A program made the translations under genes and the position numbers. The notes beneath the pieces were generated by a model, which did not search any database, was not told the DNA's origin, and worked only from the letters and a program-made list of their open reading frames with translations. From Deferrisomatales bacterium (lineage in GTDB: Bacteria; Desulfobacterota; Deferrisomatia; Deferrisomatales; Deferrisomataceae), in contig JAJRUI010000038.1 of assembly GCA_024277875.1 (NCBI GenBank), positions 50,544 to 114,543 of the forward strand: a stretch of DNA of 64,000 bases, written 5' to 3'. Positions 1 through 8,419 of the stretch are shown in pieces (position 1 is the first letter of the stretch; the number at the start of each line of letters is the position of its first letter).

Positions 1-372
1 GTCCGGGTACGCCAGTTTGAACGCGGGCAGTTCGTCCACGAACTGCACCTTGGCGAGCACCTGGGTCTCGAACGCGTACGAGATGCCCTGGAGCAGGGTT
101 TCCACCCGCACGGGCCGCCCGGGCACCATCCGGCGATCCCCGTCCGGCGGGGACAGGGTGTCCACGAAGAACCCGTCCCGGCCGAGTCCCACCACCTCGG
201 TCGTGTACGCGTCCGGACCTCCGGCGTGGACCAGCAACTGGACCCCGGCCTTTTTCAGGCGCTCGAGGGTCCCGAGCACCTGGGGATCGGCGGGCTGGAC
301 CTCGGGCTCGGGGGCCGGCCGCTCGGCCGGCGGGGGCTCGGTCTTCTTTTTCTTCCGGAAAAGCACGGGCAT
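1..372 (-). CDS. PilZ/YcgR-type protein, N-terminal part (cut by window edge)
   Basis: The reading frame starts at an ATG at 372 and runs off the left edge after 124 residues, so only the N-terminal part is visible. After a basic start (MPVLFRKKKK) and a Pro/Glu-rich linker to about residue 30, residues 35-124 look like the N-terminal YcgR-like (PilZN) domain: a beta-rich stretch with a conserved pattern of G..V.VETLLQG..Y.F.T.V and a final LAYPD. In this family that domain precedes a c-di-GMP-binding PilZ domain and the protein acts as a flagellar brake or adaptor. The PilZ motif itself would lie outside the window, so the c-di-GMP role is inferred. It is separated from thrB by a terminator and is probably a separate unit. 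Confidence 0.6.
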   Translation of the reverse strand, partial: MPVLFRKKKKTEPPPAERPAPEPEVQPADPQVLGTLERLKKAGVQLLVHAGGPDAYTTEVVGLGRDGFFVDTLSPPDGDRRMVPGRPVRVETLLQGISYAFETQVLAKVQFVDELPAFKLAYPD

Positions 373-410
373 CCCTCCTCCCGGTGGCGGGAAGCCACAC
401 CATAACAAAC

Positions 411-438
411 GGGCCGGCCCCCTTCAAAGGGCCGGCCC
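411..438 (-). terminator. Rho-independent-type terminator after thrB
   Basis: A 10-bp perfect inverted repeat, GGGCCGGCCC at 411-420 and 429-438, encloses an 8-nt loop. On the minus strand it lies just after the thrB stop and is followed by GTTTGTTATG, a short U-rich run. It closes the long minus-strand operon and separates it from the PilZ-type gene. Confidence 0.75.
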
Positions 439-442
439 GGGT

Positions 443-1384
443 TCACGGTGCGGCCGCGAGCCTCCGGAGGCGCTCGGCGAATTCGGCCGGATCCTTGGCC
501 GCGCCGGCGCGCAGGATCCGGGAGCCCACCTGGAACCGTTCCAGCCGCAGGCACAGGAACCTCAGGCACGCCCGCCGCAGGTAGTCGGGCAGGAGCCGGT
601 ACTCGTCCCGGCACAGCGCCCGGACGGCCCGGTATCCCCGCAGGAACGCCCGGGCCCGGTCGCCGTCGATCCCGTCACCGGTCCACGCTCCGTCCACCAG
701 GGCCACGGCGACGTCGAACAGCCACGGCCCGGGGCCGGCCATGTGGAAGTCCAGCAGCGCGACCACTTCCGGCCGGGAGGGAGAGAACAGCACGTTGTCC
801 AGGAACAGGTCACCGTGGACCACCCCGCCCGGCAACCCCGCTTCCGGAACCCCGGCCTGGTGGTCCGCCTCGCTCTCCAGGAGCCGGGCCAGGGCCGGGT
901 CGTCCACCCGGACGAGACCGGCCAACTCCCGCGCCCGAGCCACCAGTACGGCGCCCTGGTGAGCTGCCGACCCGGGGGCGGGGACGTCCCGGGCCGCCAG
1001 GTGGAAGCGGGCCACGGCAGCGCCCAGGGCCTCCAGGCCGGCCTCGTCCGGTTCGAGGCGCACCTCGCCGGGCACGAACGGGACCACCGACGCCGGGCGA
1101 CCCTCCAGGCGCCCTACCGGGCCGTCCGGCCGCTCCACGGGTGCTGGCACGGGCACGCCCCGATCCGCCAGGGCCCGGGTGAGGGCCAGGTCGGCGGCCA
1201 CGGCCACTGGGTCCACATCCTCGTACAGGGTGACCACCCAGTCCCGTCCCCCGGCCCGCACCCGGTAGTTGGTGTTCTCGATCCCCTGGGGAATCGGCTC
1301 CACCGCCTCCACGGGCCCGAGGCCGTACCCGTCCAGGAACGCGGCCATCCGGCCCGGGGGCACCCGGGTGTACACGGCGCTCAC
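443..1384 (-). CDS. thrB: Homoserine kinase, ThrB type II (aminoglycoside phosphotransferase fold)
   Basis: The 313-residue product matches the APH-fold homoserine kinase (ThrB2), which phosphorylates homoserine in threonine synthesis in the cytoplasm. Visible features are the family start (AVYTRV.P..M..FL..Y.LG), the substrate/nucleotide loop GIENTNY at residues 34-40, the catalytic loop HGDLFLDN at 190-197 and the metal-binding LDF at 211-213. The length is normal for the family. I chose the GTG at 1384 because it overlaps the rsmA stop by 4 bp (GTGA) and restores the usual N-terminus; the next ATG would remove about 12 conserved residues. It is the last gene of the operon and is followed by a terminator. 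Some APH-fold kinases act on other substrates, but the GIENTNY loop favours homoserine. Confidence 0.85.
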   Translation of the reverse strand: MSAVYTRVPPGRMAAFLDGYGLGPVEAVEPIPQGIENTNYRVRAGGRDWVVTLYEDVDPVAVAADLALTRALADRGVPVPAPVERPDGPVGRLEGRPASVVPFVPGEVRLEPDEAGLEALGAAVARFHLAARDVPAPGSAAHQGAVLVARARELAGLVRVDDPALARLLESEADHQAGVPEAGLPGGVVHGDLFLDNVLFSPSRPEVVALLDFHMAGPGPWLFDVAVALVDGAWTGDGIDGDRARAFLRGYRAVRALCRDEYRLLPDYLRRACLRFLCLRLERFQVGSRILRAGAAKDPAEFAERLRRLAAAP

Positions 1385-2196
1385 CCCCGGCCCTCCGTTC
1401 CGCCGGGGCCGGCCAGGGCGTTGGCCACCCGGATCCACGCAGGGGCGTCCAGGTCTTCGGCGCGGTCGGTGGGCCGCACCCCGGCCGCCGCCAACGCGGC
1501 GGTCGGGTCGGGAGCCAGGGCCTTGAGGGTGTTGCGGAGCATCTTGCGCCGCTGGCCGAACCCCGCGCGCACCGCAGCCCACAGCAGGCCCTCGTCCGCG
1601 AGGGGGGCCACCGGTCCGGGGAGCACGTCGAGCCGCACCACCCGGCTCTCGACCCTGGGCGGCGGGCGAAACGCGCCCGGCGGCACCCGGAGCACCGGGC
1701 GCACCGAGCAAAAGCACTGGGCCAGCGCGCTCAGCCCTCCCCGGGCCCGGGTTCCCGGCGGCGCCACGAGCCGGTCAGCCACCTCCCGCTGGAGCATCAC
1801 GGTCATGGACCGCAGCGCGCGGCGCTGGCGGAGGAGGCGGGCCAGCAGCGGGCCCGAGATGTTGTACGGCAGGTTCGCGACCAGCTTCAGGCGGCCGCCC
1901 GCGGCCTCGGCCACGGCCGGGTAGTCCACCGCCAGCGCGTCGCCCTGGGTCAACTGGAGGCCGGGCAGGGCCGCCCGGGCCAGGTGCGCCACCATGCGCG
2001 GATCGGCCTCCACGGCCCACACCCGGGCGCCCGCGGCCAGGAGGGCCCGGGTCAGCCCCCCCGGGCCGGGGCCGATCTCCAGCACCCGGTCGCCGGGCTC
2101 CACCCCGGCCGCCCGGACGATCCGCTCCAGGATGTTCGGATCGGACAGGAAGTGCTGGCCCAGGGACTTCCTGGGCCGCGGGACGGTCTCACCCAT
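1381..2196 (-). CDS. rsmA: 16S rRNA (A1518/A1519) dimethyltransferase RsmA/KsgA
   Basis: The 271-residue protein has the complete signature of KsgA, which dimethylates two adjacent adenines in helix 45 of 16S rRNA during 30S assembly. The start SLGQHFL is at residues 11-17, the SAM-binding loop EIGPGPG at 40-46 and the catalytic NLPYNIS at 108-114. A C-terminal helical domain with the FGQRRKMLRNTLK segment follows. It starts with ATG 8 bp inside the end of tsaD and its stop overlaps the thrB start by 4 bp, so it is translated in a coupled series. The identification is firm. Confidence 0.96.
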   Translation of the reverse strand: MGETVPRPRKSLGQHFLSDPNILERIVRAAGVEPGDRVLEIGPGPGGLTRALLAAGARVWAVEADPRMVAHLARAALPGLQLTQGDALAVDYPAVAEAAGGRLKLVANLPYNISGPLLARLLRQRRALRSMTVMLQREVADRLVAPPGTRARGGLSALAQCFCSVRPVLRVPPGAFRPPPRVESRVVRLDVLPGPVAPLADEGLLWAAVRAGFGQRRKMLRNTLKALAPDPTAALAAAGVRPTDRAEDLDAPAWIRVANALAGPGGTEGRG

Positions 2197-3256
2197 CCAG
2201 CCGCTCCAGGGGCCAGGTGGGCACGGCGTTGAGGTCCGGACCGGCCCGGACCCCGGCGTGGAACCGGAACCACCCCGCGCTCGCTACCATGACCGCATTG
2301 TCGGTGCAGTACCGGGGCCGGGGGACCACCAGGGTCACGCCCAGGTCCCGGGCCATTGCTTCGGCCCGCTCCCGCAGCCGGCCGTTGCACGCCACGCCCC
2401 CGCACACGACCAGGGTGCGGGCTCCGGTCCGCTCCAGGGCCCGCCGGGCCTTGGCGAGCAGGGAGTCCACCACCGCCTCCTGGAACGACGCGCAGGTGTC
2501 GGCCAGGTCGTTCCCGGACGGCGGCCCACCCGGGAACCGGGCCAGGTGGGTCCGCACCGCGGTCTTGAGGCCCGAGAACGAGAAGTCCAGGTCCGGGCTC
2601 CGGTGCAGGGGCCGGGGGAAACCGAACCGGCCCGGATCCCCCTGCCGGGCCAGGCGGTCGATCGCGACCCCGCCCGGGTAGCCCAGGCCGAGCATCTTGG
2701 CCACCTTGTCGAACGCCTCACCGGCAGCGTCGTCCAGGGTCTGGCCCAGGGCCTGGTACCGGCCCCGTACGCCGGACAGGTACAGGGCGGTGTGGCCCCC
2801 GGACACCACGAGCCCCACCAGGGGCAGATCCGGGGTCCCCTCCAGGTACGCGGCCGACAGGTGGGCCTCCAGGTGGTTCACCGGCACGAGCGGAAGCCGG
2901 TGCGCCCACGCCGCGGCCTTGGCAAAGGACAGCCCCACGAGCAGGGCGCCCACCAGCCCCGGCCCCTGGGTGACGGCCACCGCGTCCAGGTCCGTCCAGC
3001 CGAGGCCGGCGTCGGCCAGGGCCCGTTCCACCACCGGCCCCACGGACTCCAGGTGCGCCCGGCACGCGATCTCGGGCACCACCCCGCCGTAGGCGGCGTG
3101 CAGGTCGACCTGGCTGGCCACCACGTCGGCCAGCACCTCGCGGCCGCCCCGCACAACGGCTGCCGCGGTCTCGTCGCACGAGGTCTCCACCGCCAGGAGC
3201 ACGGTGGCGTCCGGGTCTCGGGGCGCCGGCACCGCCCGGGGAGCGCCGCCGTTCAC
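2189..3256 (-). CDS. tsaD: tRNA N6-threonylcarbamoyladenosine transferase TsaD
   Basis: The 355-residue protein is the TsaD/Kae1/Gcp ASKHA-fold enzyme that transfers threonylcarbamoyl to A37 of ANN-decoding tRNAs with TsaB and TsaE. The N-terminal phosphate loop (VETSCDET at 23-30) and the metal-binding NHLEAH at 127-132 are intact, as are SGGHT and the later FSFSGLKT and GGVACN motifs. The GTG at 3256 overlaps the stop of the PhoH gene (GTGA); it leaves a 17-residue N-terminal extension before the conserved strand, so a later GTG start is possible. The 3' end overlaps rsmA by 8 bp. TsaB and TsaE are not in the window. Confidence 0.94.
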   Translation of the reverse strand: MNGGAPRAVPAPRDPDATVLLAVETSCDETAAAVVRGGREVLADVVASQVDLHAAYGGVVPEIACRAHLESVGPVVERALADAGLGWTDLDAVAVTQGPGLVGALLVGLSFAKAAAWAHRLPLVPVNHLEAHLSAAYLEGTPDLPLVGLVVSGGHTALYLSGVRGRYQALGQTLDDAAGEAFDKVAKMLGLGYPGGVAIDRLARQGDPGRFGFPRPLHRSPDLDFSFSGLKTAVRTHLARFPGGPPSGNDLADTCASFQEAVVDSLLAKARRALERTGARTLVVCGGVACNGRLRERAEAMARDLGVTLVVPRPRYCTDNAVMVASAGWFRFHAGVRAGPDLNAVPTWPLERLDG

Positions 3257-4566
3257 AGCACGTTCGCGGCCAGCTCGGCCAGGGGGCTGCGCTCGCCCTT
3301 GACCAGGGTCACGTGGGCAGCGAGCGCCTGGTTCTTGAGCCGCTGCACGCAGTAGGTCAGGCCGTTGCTGGTGGCGTCGATGTACGGGTTGTCGATCTGG
3401 TACGGGTCGCCGGTGAGCACGATCTTGGTGCCCTCCCCGGCCCGGGTGATGATCGTCTTGATCTCGTGGGGCGTGAGGTTCTGGGCCTCGTCCACGATCA
3501 TGTACTGGTACGGGATCGACCGGCCCCGGATGTAGGTCAGCGGCTCCAGGCTGAGCATGTCCATGTCCATCAGCTCCTGGTACCCCCGGCGCCGGCGCCC
3601 GTCCCGGTCCTCTACCCCGGAGAACAGGAAGTCCACATTGTCGAAGATCGGCTGCATCCACGGCCGCAGCTTCTCCTGAATGTCCCCGGGCAGGAACCCC
3701 ACGTCCCGGCCCATCGGGAAAATCGGGCGGGACACGAGCAGGCGCTTGTACACCTCCTCCTCCACGGACTTCTGCAGGCCCGCCGCGATCGCGAGCAGGG
3801 TCTTGCCAGTGCCGGCCTTGCCCACGAGGGTCACGAGTTGGATCCGGTCGTCCAGCAGGGCGTCCATGGCGTAGCGCTGCTCCCGGTTGCGGGGGTGGAT
3901 GCCCCAGGTCGGGTCCTTGGGCAGCCGCAGGGGCACCACCTGCCCGCCCTTCTTGACGAACCGCCCCAGGCCGGTGTGCTGGGGGTTCTGCTCGTCCACC
4001 AGGCACACGTACTGGTTGTCCGAAAGGTCTGCCGACACCTCCACGGCGCCGTCCCGGAAGAACCGGTCCACCGCGTCCTTGGGGACAGACACCTCGGCCG
4101 CTCCCGTGTACATCTCGTCGGGCCGGACCTTGCCCCGCTCGTAGTCCTCGGCCCGGATCCCGAGGGCGTTGGCCTTGATCCGCAGGTTGGTGTCCTTGGT
4201 GACGAACACCACGGGCAGGTCCTCGGTGTCCTTGAGGGCGAGGCACACCGCGAGGATCCGGTTGTCGCCCTTGCCCACGGCCAGCTCCGGGGGCAGGCGG
4301 TCCACGTAGTTGAGCCCGAACAGCACGCGTACCGTGCCGCCCCCCTCGGTCTGGATCCCCTCGCGCAGGTCCCCGGACAGCCGCAAGCCGTCCAGGTACC
4401 GGGACACGTGGCGGGCGTTGCGGCCGATCTCGTCCAGGTTCTTCTTGAACCGGTCGATCTCCTCGATCACGGTGATCGGGATGTTGACGGTGTTGTCCTC
4501 GAACGCACGGTGGGCCTCCGGGTCGTGGAGCAGCACGTTGGTGTCGAGCACGTAGTTCTTCTTCAC
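3253..4566 (-). CDS. PIN-PhoH fusion ATPase (YlaK type)
   Basis: This 437-residue protein joins an N-terminal PIN nuclease domain (about residues 1-140) to a C-terminal PhoH-type ATPase (about 215-437). The PIN acidic residues are visible as D8, E35, D101 and D125. The PhoH part has a Walker A GKAGTGKT at 249-256, a Walker B-like MIVDEAQN and the GDPYQID motif. Related PhoH2 proteins are described as RNA helicase/RNase enzymes, so a role in RNA handling is likely but unproven here. The GTG at 4566 has an AAGGGG ribosome-binding site and gives the family N-terminus. It follows the cysteine desulfurase-like gene after 58 bp and overlaps tsaD by 4 bp. Confidence 0.9.
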   Translation of the reverse strand: MKKNYVLDTNVLLHDPEAHRAFEDNTVNIPITVIEEIDRFKKNLDEIGRNARHVSRYLDGLRLSGDLREGIQTEGGGTVRVLFGLNYVDRLPPELAVGKGDNRILAVCLALKDTEDLPVVFVTKDTNLRIKANALGIRAEDYERGKVRPDEMYTGAAEVSVPKDAVDRFFRDGAVEVSADLSDNQYVCLVDEQNPQHTGLGRFVKKGGQVVPLRLPKDPTWGIHPRNREQRYAMDALLDDRIQLVTLVGKAGTGKTLLAIAAGLQKSVEEEVYKRLLVSRPIFPMGRDVGFLPGDIQEKLRPWMQPIFDNVDFLFSGVEDRDGRRRRGYQELMDMDMLSLEPLTYIRGRSIPYQYMIVDEAQNLTPHEIKTIITRAGEGTKIVLTGDPYQIDNPYIDATSNGLTYCVQRLKNQALAAHVTLVKGERSPLAELAANVL

Positions 4567-4624
4567 GGAAGACCCCTTTCTCGGATCGGGAAAGACGGGC
4601 AGCCGGCGAGGACGCGGGCGACGG

Positions 4625-5761
4625 CTACAGCGACGACAGCTCCCGGAGGGCGCGCACCAGGGCGTCGGCGTCGGCAACGGTGGAGAACGGGCCGAGGCTG
4701 GCCCGCACGGATCCGGCCGGAAACGAGCCCAGGGCCTTGTGGGCGTCGGGCGCGCAGTGGAGCCCCACCCGCACCGCGATTCCGTACGCCTCGTCCAGGG
4801 CGAACCCCACGTGGGCGCCGTCCCGGCCGGCCAGATTGAACGACAGCACCGCCACCCGGCCGTCCGCCCCGCGAGGACCGTACAGGACGAGGCCGGGCAC
4901 CTCCAGCAACCGGGGCAGCGCGTGGGCGAGCAGTTCCCGTTCGGCCGCGCGCACCGCGTCCACACCCCGGTCCAGCAGGTACCTCACCCCGGCGCCGAGC
5001 CCTGCGATGCCCGGCGTGTTCAGGGTACCGGCCTCCAGGGCCTCGGGCAGCTCGTCAGGCATGGTGCGCTGTTCGCTCCGGACCCCGGTGCCCCCCTCCA
5101 GGAGCGGGCGGATCCGGGCCCGGGGGCCCACGTACAGGACCCCGGTGCCCTGTGGCCCCAGCAATCCCTTGTGCCCGGGCGCGGCCAGCAGGTCCACCCC
5201 GAGCGCCTCCACGTCGATCGGGACGACCCCGGCGGTCTGGGCCGCGTCCAGGAGCAGCAGCACGCCCCGGTCCCGGCACACCCGGCCCACGGCCGCGGCG
5301 TCCTGCAGCGTGCCCGACACGTTGGAAGCGTGGCACAGGGCCACGAGCCGGGTCTCGGGCCGCAGCGCCGCGGCAACGCCGGCCGGATCCACCCGTCCGT
5401 CCGGGTCGGCGCCCACCAGGGTGATCGCCACCCCGGCCCTTTCCAGGGAGGCCAGGGGCCGGAGCACGCTGTTGTGCTCCATCACGGTGGACACCACATG
5501 GTCTCCCGGGCCGACGACCCCCTTGAGCGCCAGGTTAAGGGCGTGGGTGCCGTTGGCCGTGAACACGATCCTGGCCGGGTCGCCGCATCCGAGCAGTTCG
5601 GCCACGGCGCTGCGCGCGTCCAGGATCACGCGGGCCGCCTCCAGGGCCGGCCCGTGACCCGACCGGCCCGGGTTGGCGCCCAGGGCCAGGGCGTCGGCCA
5701 CGGCCCGGGCCACCCCGGGCGGTTTCGGGTGGGAGCTGGCCGCGTTGTCCAGGTAGATCAC
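4625..5761 (-). CDS. Cysteine desulfurase family protein (class V aminotransferase fold)
   Basis: The 378-residue protein is a PLP enzyme close to the cysteine desulfurase/selenocysteine lyase-like group. It has the start IYLDNAASS, the PLP-contact DAAQ at 172-175, the Schiff-base lysine in GHKGL (K198) and, near residue 340, the active-site cysteine in GLHCAP followed by G.VRASLGPFST. The family removes sulfur from cysteine to feed Fe-S or thiolation pathways; the acceptor here is unknown. No IscU or NifU lies beside it, but the preceding gene encodes an Fe-S SPASM-domain protein with which it shares a GTGA overlap at 5758-5761, which suggests a partnership. Selenocysteine or another amino acid as substrate cannot be excluded. 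Confidence 0.85.
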   Translation of the reverse strand: MIYLDNAASSHPKPPGVARAVADALALGANPGRSGHGPALEAARVILDARSAVAELLGCGDPARIVFTANGTHALNLALKGVVGPGDHVVSTVMEHNSVLRPLASLERAGVAITLVGADPDGRVDPAGVAAALRPETRLVALCHASNVSGTLQDAAAVGRVCRDRGVLLLLDAAQTAGVVPIDVEALGVDLLAAPGHKGLLGPQGTGVLYVGPRARIRPLLEGGTGVRSEQRTMPDELPEALEAGTLNTPGIAGLGAGVRYLLDRGVDAVRAAERELLAHALPRLLEVPGLVLYGPRGADGRVAVLSFNLAGRDGAHVGFALDEAYGIAVRVGLHCAPDAHKALGSFPAGSVRASLGPFSTVADADALVRALRELSSL

Positions 5762-6612
5762 GGCCCGGCCTCCCTCGGCCCGGGACAGGACGGATCCCGG
5801 CCCAGATCGGCGGGCCCCCGGCACCCCCCCACGCACGCCGCAACCAGGGTGCAGCCTGCGCACGCTTCGGGTGCCACGGCCAGGCGCTCCCGCAACGCCG
5901 CCCGTTCCGGCCCGTCCCAAAGCGCTTTCAGGGGCCGGGTGAGCAAGTCGCCCAGGACCACGGGCAGGGTGCGGCACGCCAAGAGCCGCCCTTCCGCGGT
6001 CACGTGGGCCAGGGCAGCCCCGGCCTGGCACGCGGCGTACCGGCCGAACGGATCGAGTCCCAGTGCGTCTGCGAGGAACAGGTCGTGGATCCGGGCCTCC
6101 AGGCCCTCCCCCCCGGCGCGCCACGCGGCCGCGGCCCGCGCCCTGTCAGCCGGGGAAAGGGGCTCGGCCGGGGCCGGGGGATGGAGCGCGGCCACGGCGG
6201 CGAGCCGGTACCGGCGGGCCAGGGAAACGGCGTCCCCGAACGCGGCGAGGCCGGGCGGGTCGCACCACACGGCCGGCGTGATCCGGTGGGTGACGGCGAC
6301 CAGGCGCTCCAGCGAAAGCTCGGGCGCGAACGGCGGCAGCACCACCCAGTCCGCGCCGGCCACGCCCCGGGGCCCCAGGGCGGCCAGGGCGGCCAGGAGC
6401 GGGTCGGGCCGCCCCAGCACGGACAGGCGCGGCCCTGGCCGGTCGGACGCGCCCGCTGCCAGGCCTGGCAGTCCTCCCTGGGCGTCCGGCCGCACCCGGA
6501 CCTCCACGAACAGCACCCGGCCCTCGGCCAGCCGGGCCCACACCCGGGCCGCCCGGCCGGGATCGGGGGGCAGGTCCCAGGTGACCCGGACGGGTGCGCT
6601 CGGGTCACGCAT
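5758..6612 (-). CDS. SPASM-domain protein lacking radical SAM cysteines
   Basis: The C-terminal 100 residues of this 284-residue protein form a SPASM-type Fe-S domain: C.AG at about residue 193, then AEGRLLACRTLPVVLG, a KALWDGPE segment and a final cluster CAGCTLVAACVGGC. SPASM domains normally follow a radical SAM core. Here the N-terminal 190 residues still look like a barrel (VLPPFAPELSLE, WCDPPGLAAFGD) but contain only one cysteine and no CxxxCxxC, so they cannot bind the SAM cluster. Similar SPASM-only proteins are known from the GeoRSP system of Geobacter relatives, but I see no PqqD-like or radical SAM partner nearby. It overlaps the DUF1178 gene by 8 bp and the cysteine desulfurase-like gene by 4 bp. 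The function is unknown. Confidence 0.65.
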   Translation of the reverse strand: MRDPSAPVRVTWDLPPDPGRAARVWARLAEGRVLFVEVRVRPDAQGGLPGLAAGASDRPGPRLSVLGRPDPLLAALAALGPRGVAGADWVVLPPFAPELSLERLVAVTHRITPAVWCDPPGLAAFGDAVSLARRYRLAAVAALHPPAPAEPLSPADRARAAAAWRAGGEGLEARIHDLFLADALGLDPFGRYAACQAGAALAHVTAEGRLLACRTLPVVLGDLLTRPLKALWDGPERAALRERLAVAPEACAGCTLVAACVGGCRGPADLGRDPSCPGPREAGP

Positions 6613-7072
6613 CGAACTTGGGCACCGGGATCTTCAGAAACGCCACCCCTTCTTCCCGGAGGGCCTCTTCCTCGGCGCCGGTGGTCGTTCCCCGGATGTT
6701 GCGGGCCTCGGCCTCGCCCTGGTGGATCTTGCGCGCCTCGTCGGCGAACCGGGTCCCCACGTCTTCGAACCCGTCCTCGACGAACCGGGCCAGGGCCCGG
6801 AGGAACGACTCGGCGCGAACGGCCTTTCCTTCGGCCTCGCCCTCCCCCACGTTCCCAGGGCGATCCCCGGCACGGTCGGGGAGGGGCTGGGGCGGACCGG
6901 TCCGGCGCGAGACGTGCACGGCCACCGCGCTCGGTTTCCGGGTGATCCGGGTGGAACCGCACAGGGGGCACTGGAGCAGCCCGCCGGCGAGCTGATCCTC
7001 GAAGTCCTCCCGGTTGCGGAACCACCCTTCGAACCGGTGTTCCCGGTGGCAGCACAGATCAAAGGTGATCAT
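6605..7072 (-). CDS. DUF1178 family protein
   Basis: The 155-residue protein starts MITFDLCC..EH.F.GWF and has a second Cys pair in LLQCPLCGS, giving a four-cysteine zinc-ribbon at residues 7-38. A variable middle part is followed by the family C-terminus with FVEDGFEDVG..FADEARKIHQGE...RNIRG and a GVAFLKIPVPKFDA end. This matches the DUF1178 family, whose function is not established. The ATG at 7072 overlaps the aminotransferase stop by 4 bp, so it belongs to the same operon. Confidence 0.85.
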   Translation of the reverse strand: MITFDLCCHREHRFEGWFRNREDFEDQLAGGLLQCPLCGSTRITRKPSAVAVHVSRRTGPPQPLPDRAGDRPGNVGEGEAEGKAVRAESFLRALARFVEDGFEDVGTRFADEARKIHQGEAEARNIRGTTTGAEEEALREEGVAFLKIPVPKFDA

Positions 7073-8262
7073 CGTCTCCCGTCCCCCGGCCGGCGCCCGA
7101 GATACGCCTCGAGGCGGTCCATGCCCTCCCGGATGTTCTCCAGGGAGTTGGCATAGGTGAACCGGAGGTAGCCCTCGCCCTCCGAGCCGAAGTCGACCCC
7201 GGGGGTGCAGCCCACCCGGGCCTTCTCGAGGATGTCGAACGCCAGGCGGTAGCAGTCGTCCGTGAGGTGCCGGACGTTCACGAACAGGTAGAACGCGCCG
7301 GTGGGGCGGCACCGGAACGACAGCCCCATGGCCTCGAACCTCTCGATCATGTACCGCCGCCGCTCGTCGTAGGTTGCGACCATCCGGCGCACGTGGTCGT
7401 CCGTCTGGGACAGGGCTGCGATCCCGGCACGCTGCACGAACGCGTTGGCCGAAATGAAGAAGTTCTGCTGGATCTTCTGGATCGGCCGCACGAACTCCGG
7501 GGGCGCGATCAGGTATCCCAGCCGCCAGCCGGTCATCGCGTACAGTTTGGAGAAACCGTTGATCACGAACGCCCGGTCGGTGAACTCCAGCACCGAGTGT
7601 TCCCGGCCCTCGTACACCAGGCCGTGGTAGATCTCGTCCGACAGCACGTACGCGCCGCCCGCCTCGGCCCTTCGCACCACCTCTTCAAGCCGGTCCCGGT
7701 CGATCAGGGTGCCGGTCGGGTTGGCCGGGGAGTTGATCAGCACCGCCTTGGTGCGGGGGCCGAGGCGCCGGGCCATCTCGTCGGGCACGTACTGGAACGC
7801 GTCCTCCTCGCGCACCGGCACGTACACCGGCTCCCCGTCGCAGAACGTCACGAAGGTGGGGTAGGACGCGTAGTGGGGGTTCGACAGCACCACCTGGTCC
7901 CCGGGGTCGAGCAACGCAGCCAGGGCCAGGAAGATCGCCGGGGAAGACCCGGAGGTCACCACCACCCGTTCGGGGTCCACGTCGGCCCCGTACCGGGCCC
8001 GGTAGTGGGCTGCGATGGCCACCCGCAGTTCGTGGAGGCCCAGGCTGTGGGTGTAGTGGGTCTCGCCCCGCTCCAGGGCCTCCAAGGCGGCCCGGCGCAC
8101 CGGCTCGGGCGTGTCGAAATCCGGCTCGCCCACCTCGAGGTGGATCACGTGCTCGCCGCTGCGCTCCATGGCCTGGGCCGTCTCCAGCACGTCCATGGCG
8201 ATGAAGCTCGGCAGGTTCCGGGCCTTGGCCGAGACGGCCTGGGCCGAGGGGTGGTCGTCCAA
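7069..8262 (-). CDS. Class I/II pyridoxal-phosphate aminotransferase
   Basis: The 397-residue protein is a fold-type I aspartate aminotransferase-like enzyme. It shows LEVGEPDFDTP, THYTHSLGLHELR, NSPANPTGT, LSDEIYHGL and the PLP-lysine segment NGFSKLYAMTGWR. It should move an amino group between an amino acid and a 2-oxo acid; the sequence does not fix the substrate. No ATG gives a full N-terminus: the ATG at about residue 24 would cut off part of the start. I chose the TTG at 8262 because it follows a strong GGAGGA ribosome-binding site with good spacing and keeps the residues that precede the conserved MDVLETAQAM. A sigma-70-like promoter lies just upstream at 8297-8326, so this is the first gene of the operon that ends with thrB. 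Confidence 0.9.
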   Translation of the reverse strand: MDDHPSAQAVSAKARNLPSFIAMDVLETAQAMERSGEHVIHLEVGEPDFDTPEPVRRAALEALERGETHYTHSLGLHELRVAIAAHYRARYGADVDPERVVVTSGSSPAIFLALAALLDPGDQVVLSNPHYASYPTFVTFCDGEPVYVPVREEDAFQYVPDEMARRLGPRTKAVLINSPANPTGTLIDRDRLEEVVRRAEAGGAYVLSDEIYHGLVYEGREHSVLEFTDRAFVINGFSKLYAMTGWRLGYLIAPPEFVRPIQKIQQNFFISANAFVQRAGIAALSQTDDHVRRMVATYDERRRYMIERFEAMGLSFRCRPTGAFYLFVNVRHLTDDCYRLAFDILEKARVGCTPGVDFGSEGEGYLRFTYANSLENIREGMDRLEAYLGRRPGDGRR

Positions 8263-8296
8263 CGGGGTCCTCCGGCGGGGATGCGCAGCAGCCGTG

Positions 8297-8326
8297 ATGA
8301 TAACAACCGGGTTCGGCAACCGGCAA
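8297..8326 (-). promoter_or_regulatory. Sigma-70-like promoter of the aminotransferase-to-thrB operon
   Basis: On the minus strand TTGCCG (8321-8326) is 18 bp before TATCAT (8297-8302). The expected transcript start is about 25-30 bp before the TTG codon at 8262. The spacing and -10 are good; the -35 is partial. Confidence 0.5.
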
Positions 8327-8332
8327 GCGGCC

Positions 8333-8361
8333 TTGCCCCCCGGGGCCGGGTGGCTTACCCT
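8333..8361 (+). promoter_or_regulatory. Possible sigma-70-like promoter of the TonB-like gene
   Basis: TTGCCC (8333-8338) and TACCCT (8356-8361) are 17 bp apart, about 60 bp before the ATG at 8420. The match is modest. It is divergent from the promoter at 8297-8326, within a 157-bp intergenic region. Confidence 0.35.
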
Positions 8362-8419
8362 CGACCCAAGAGCCGGGACGCCCTCCCGTCCGGCTGCACC
8401 GCCGAGGCCCCGGAACCCC

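Noticed and set aside
2189..4246. A 685-codon open frame across tsaD and the PhoH gene region
   Set aside because: Only its 3' part is tsaD; the upstream part is the antisense-like shadow of the PhoH gene in another frame, with low-complexity Pro/Gly/Arg content. The real genes overlap by 4 bp.
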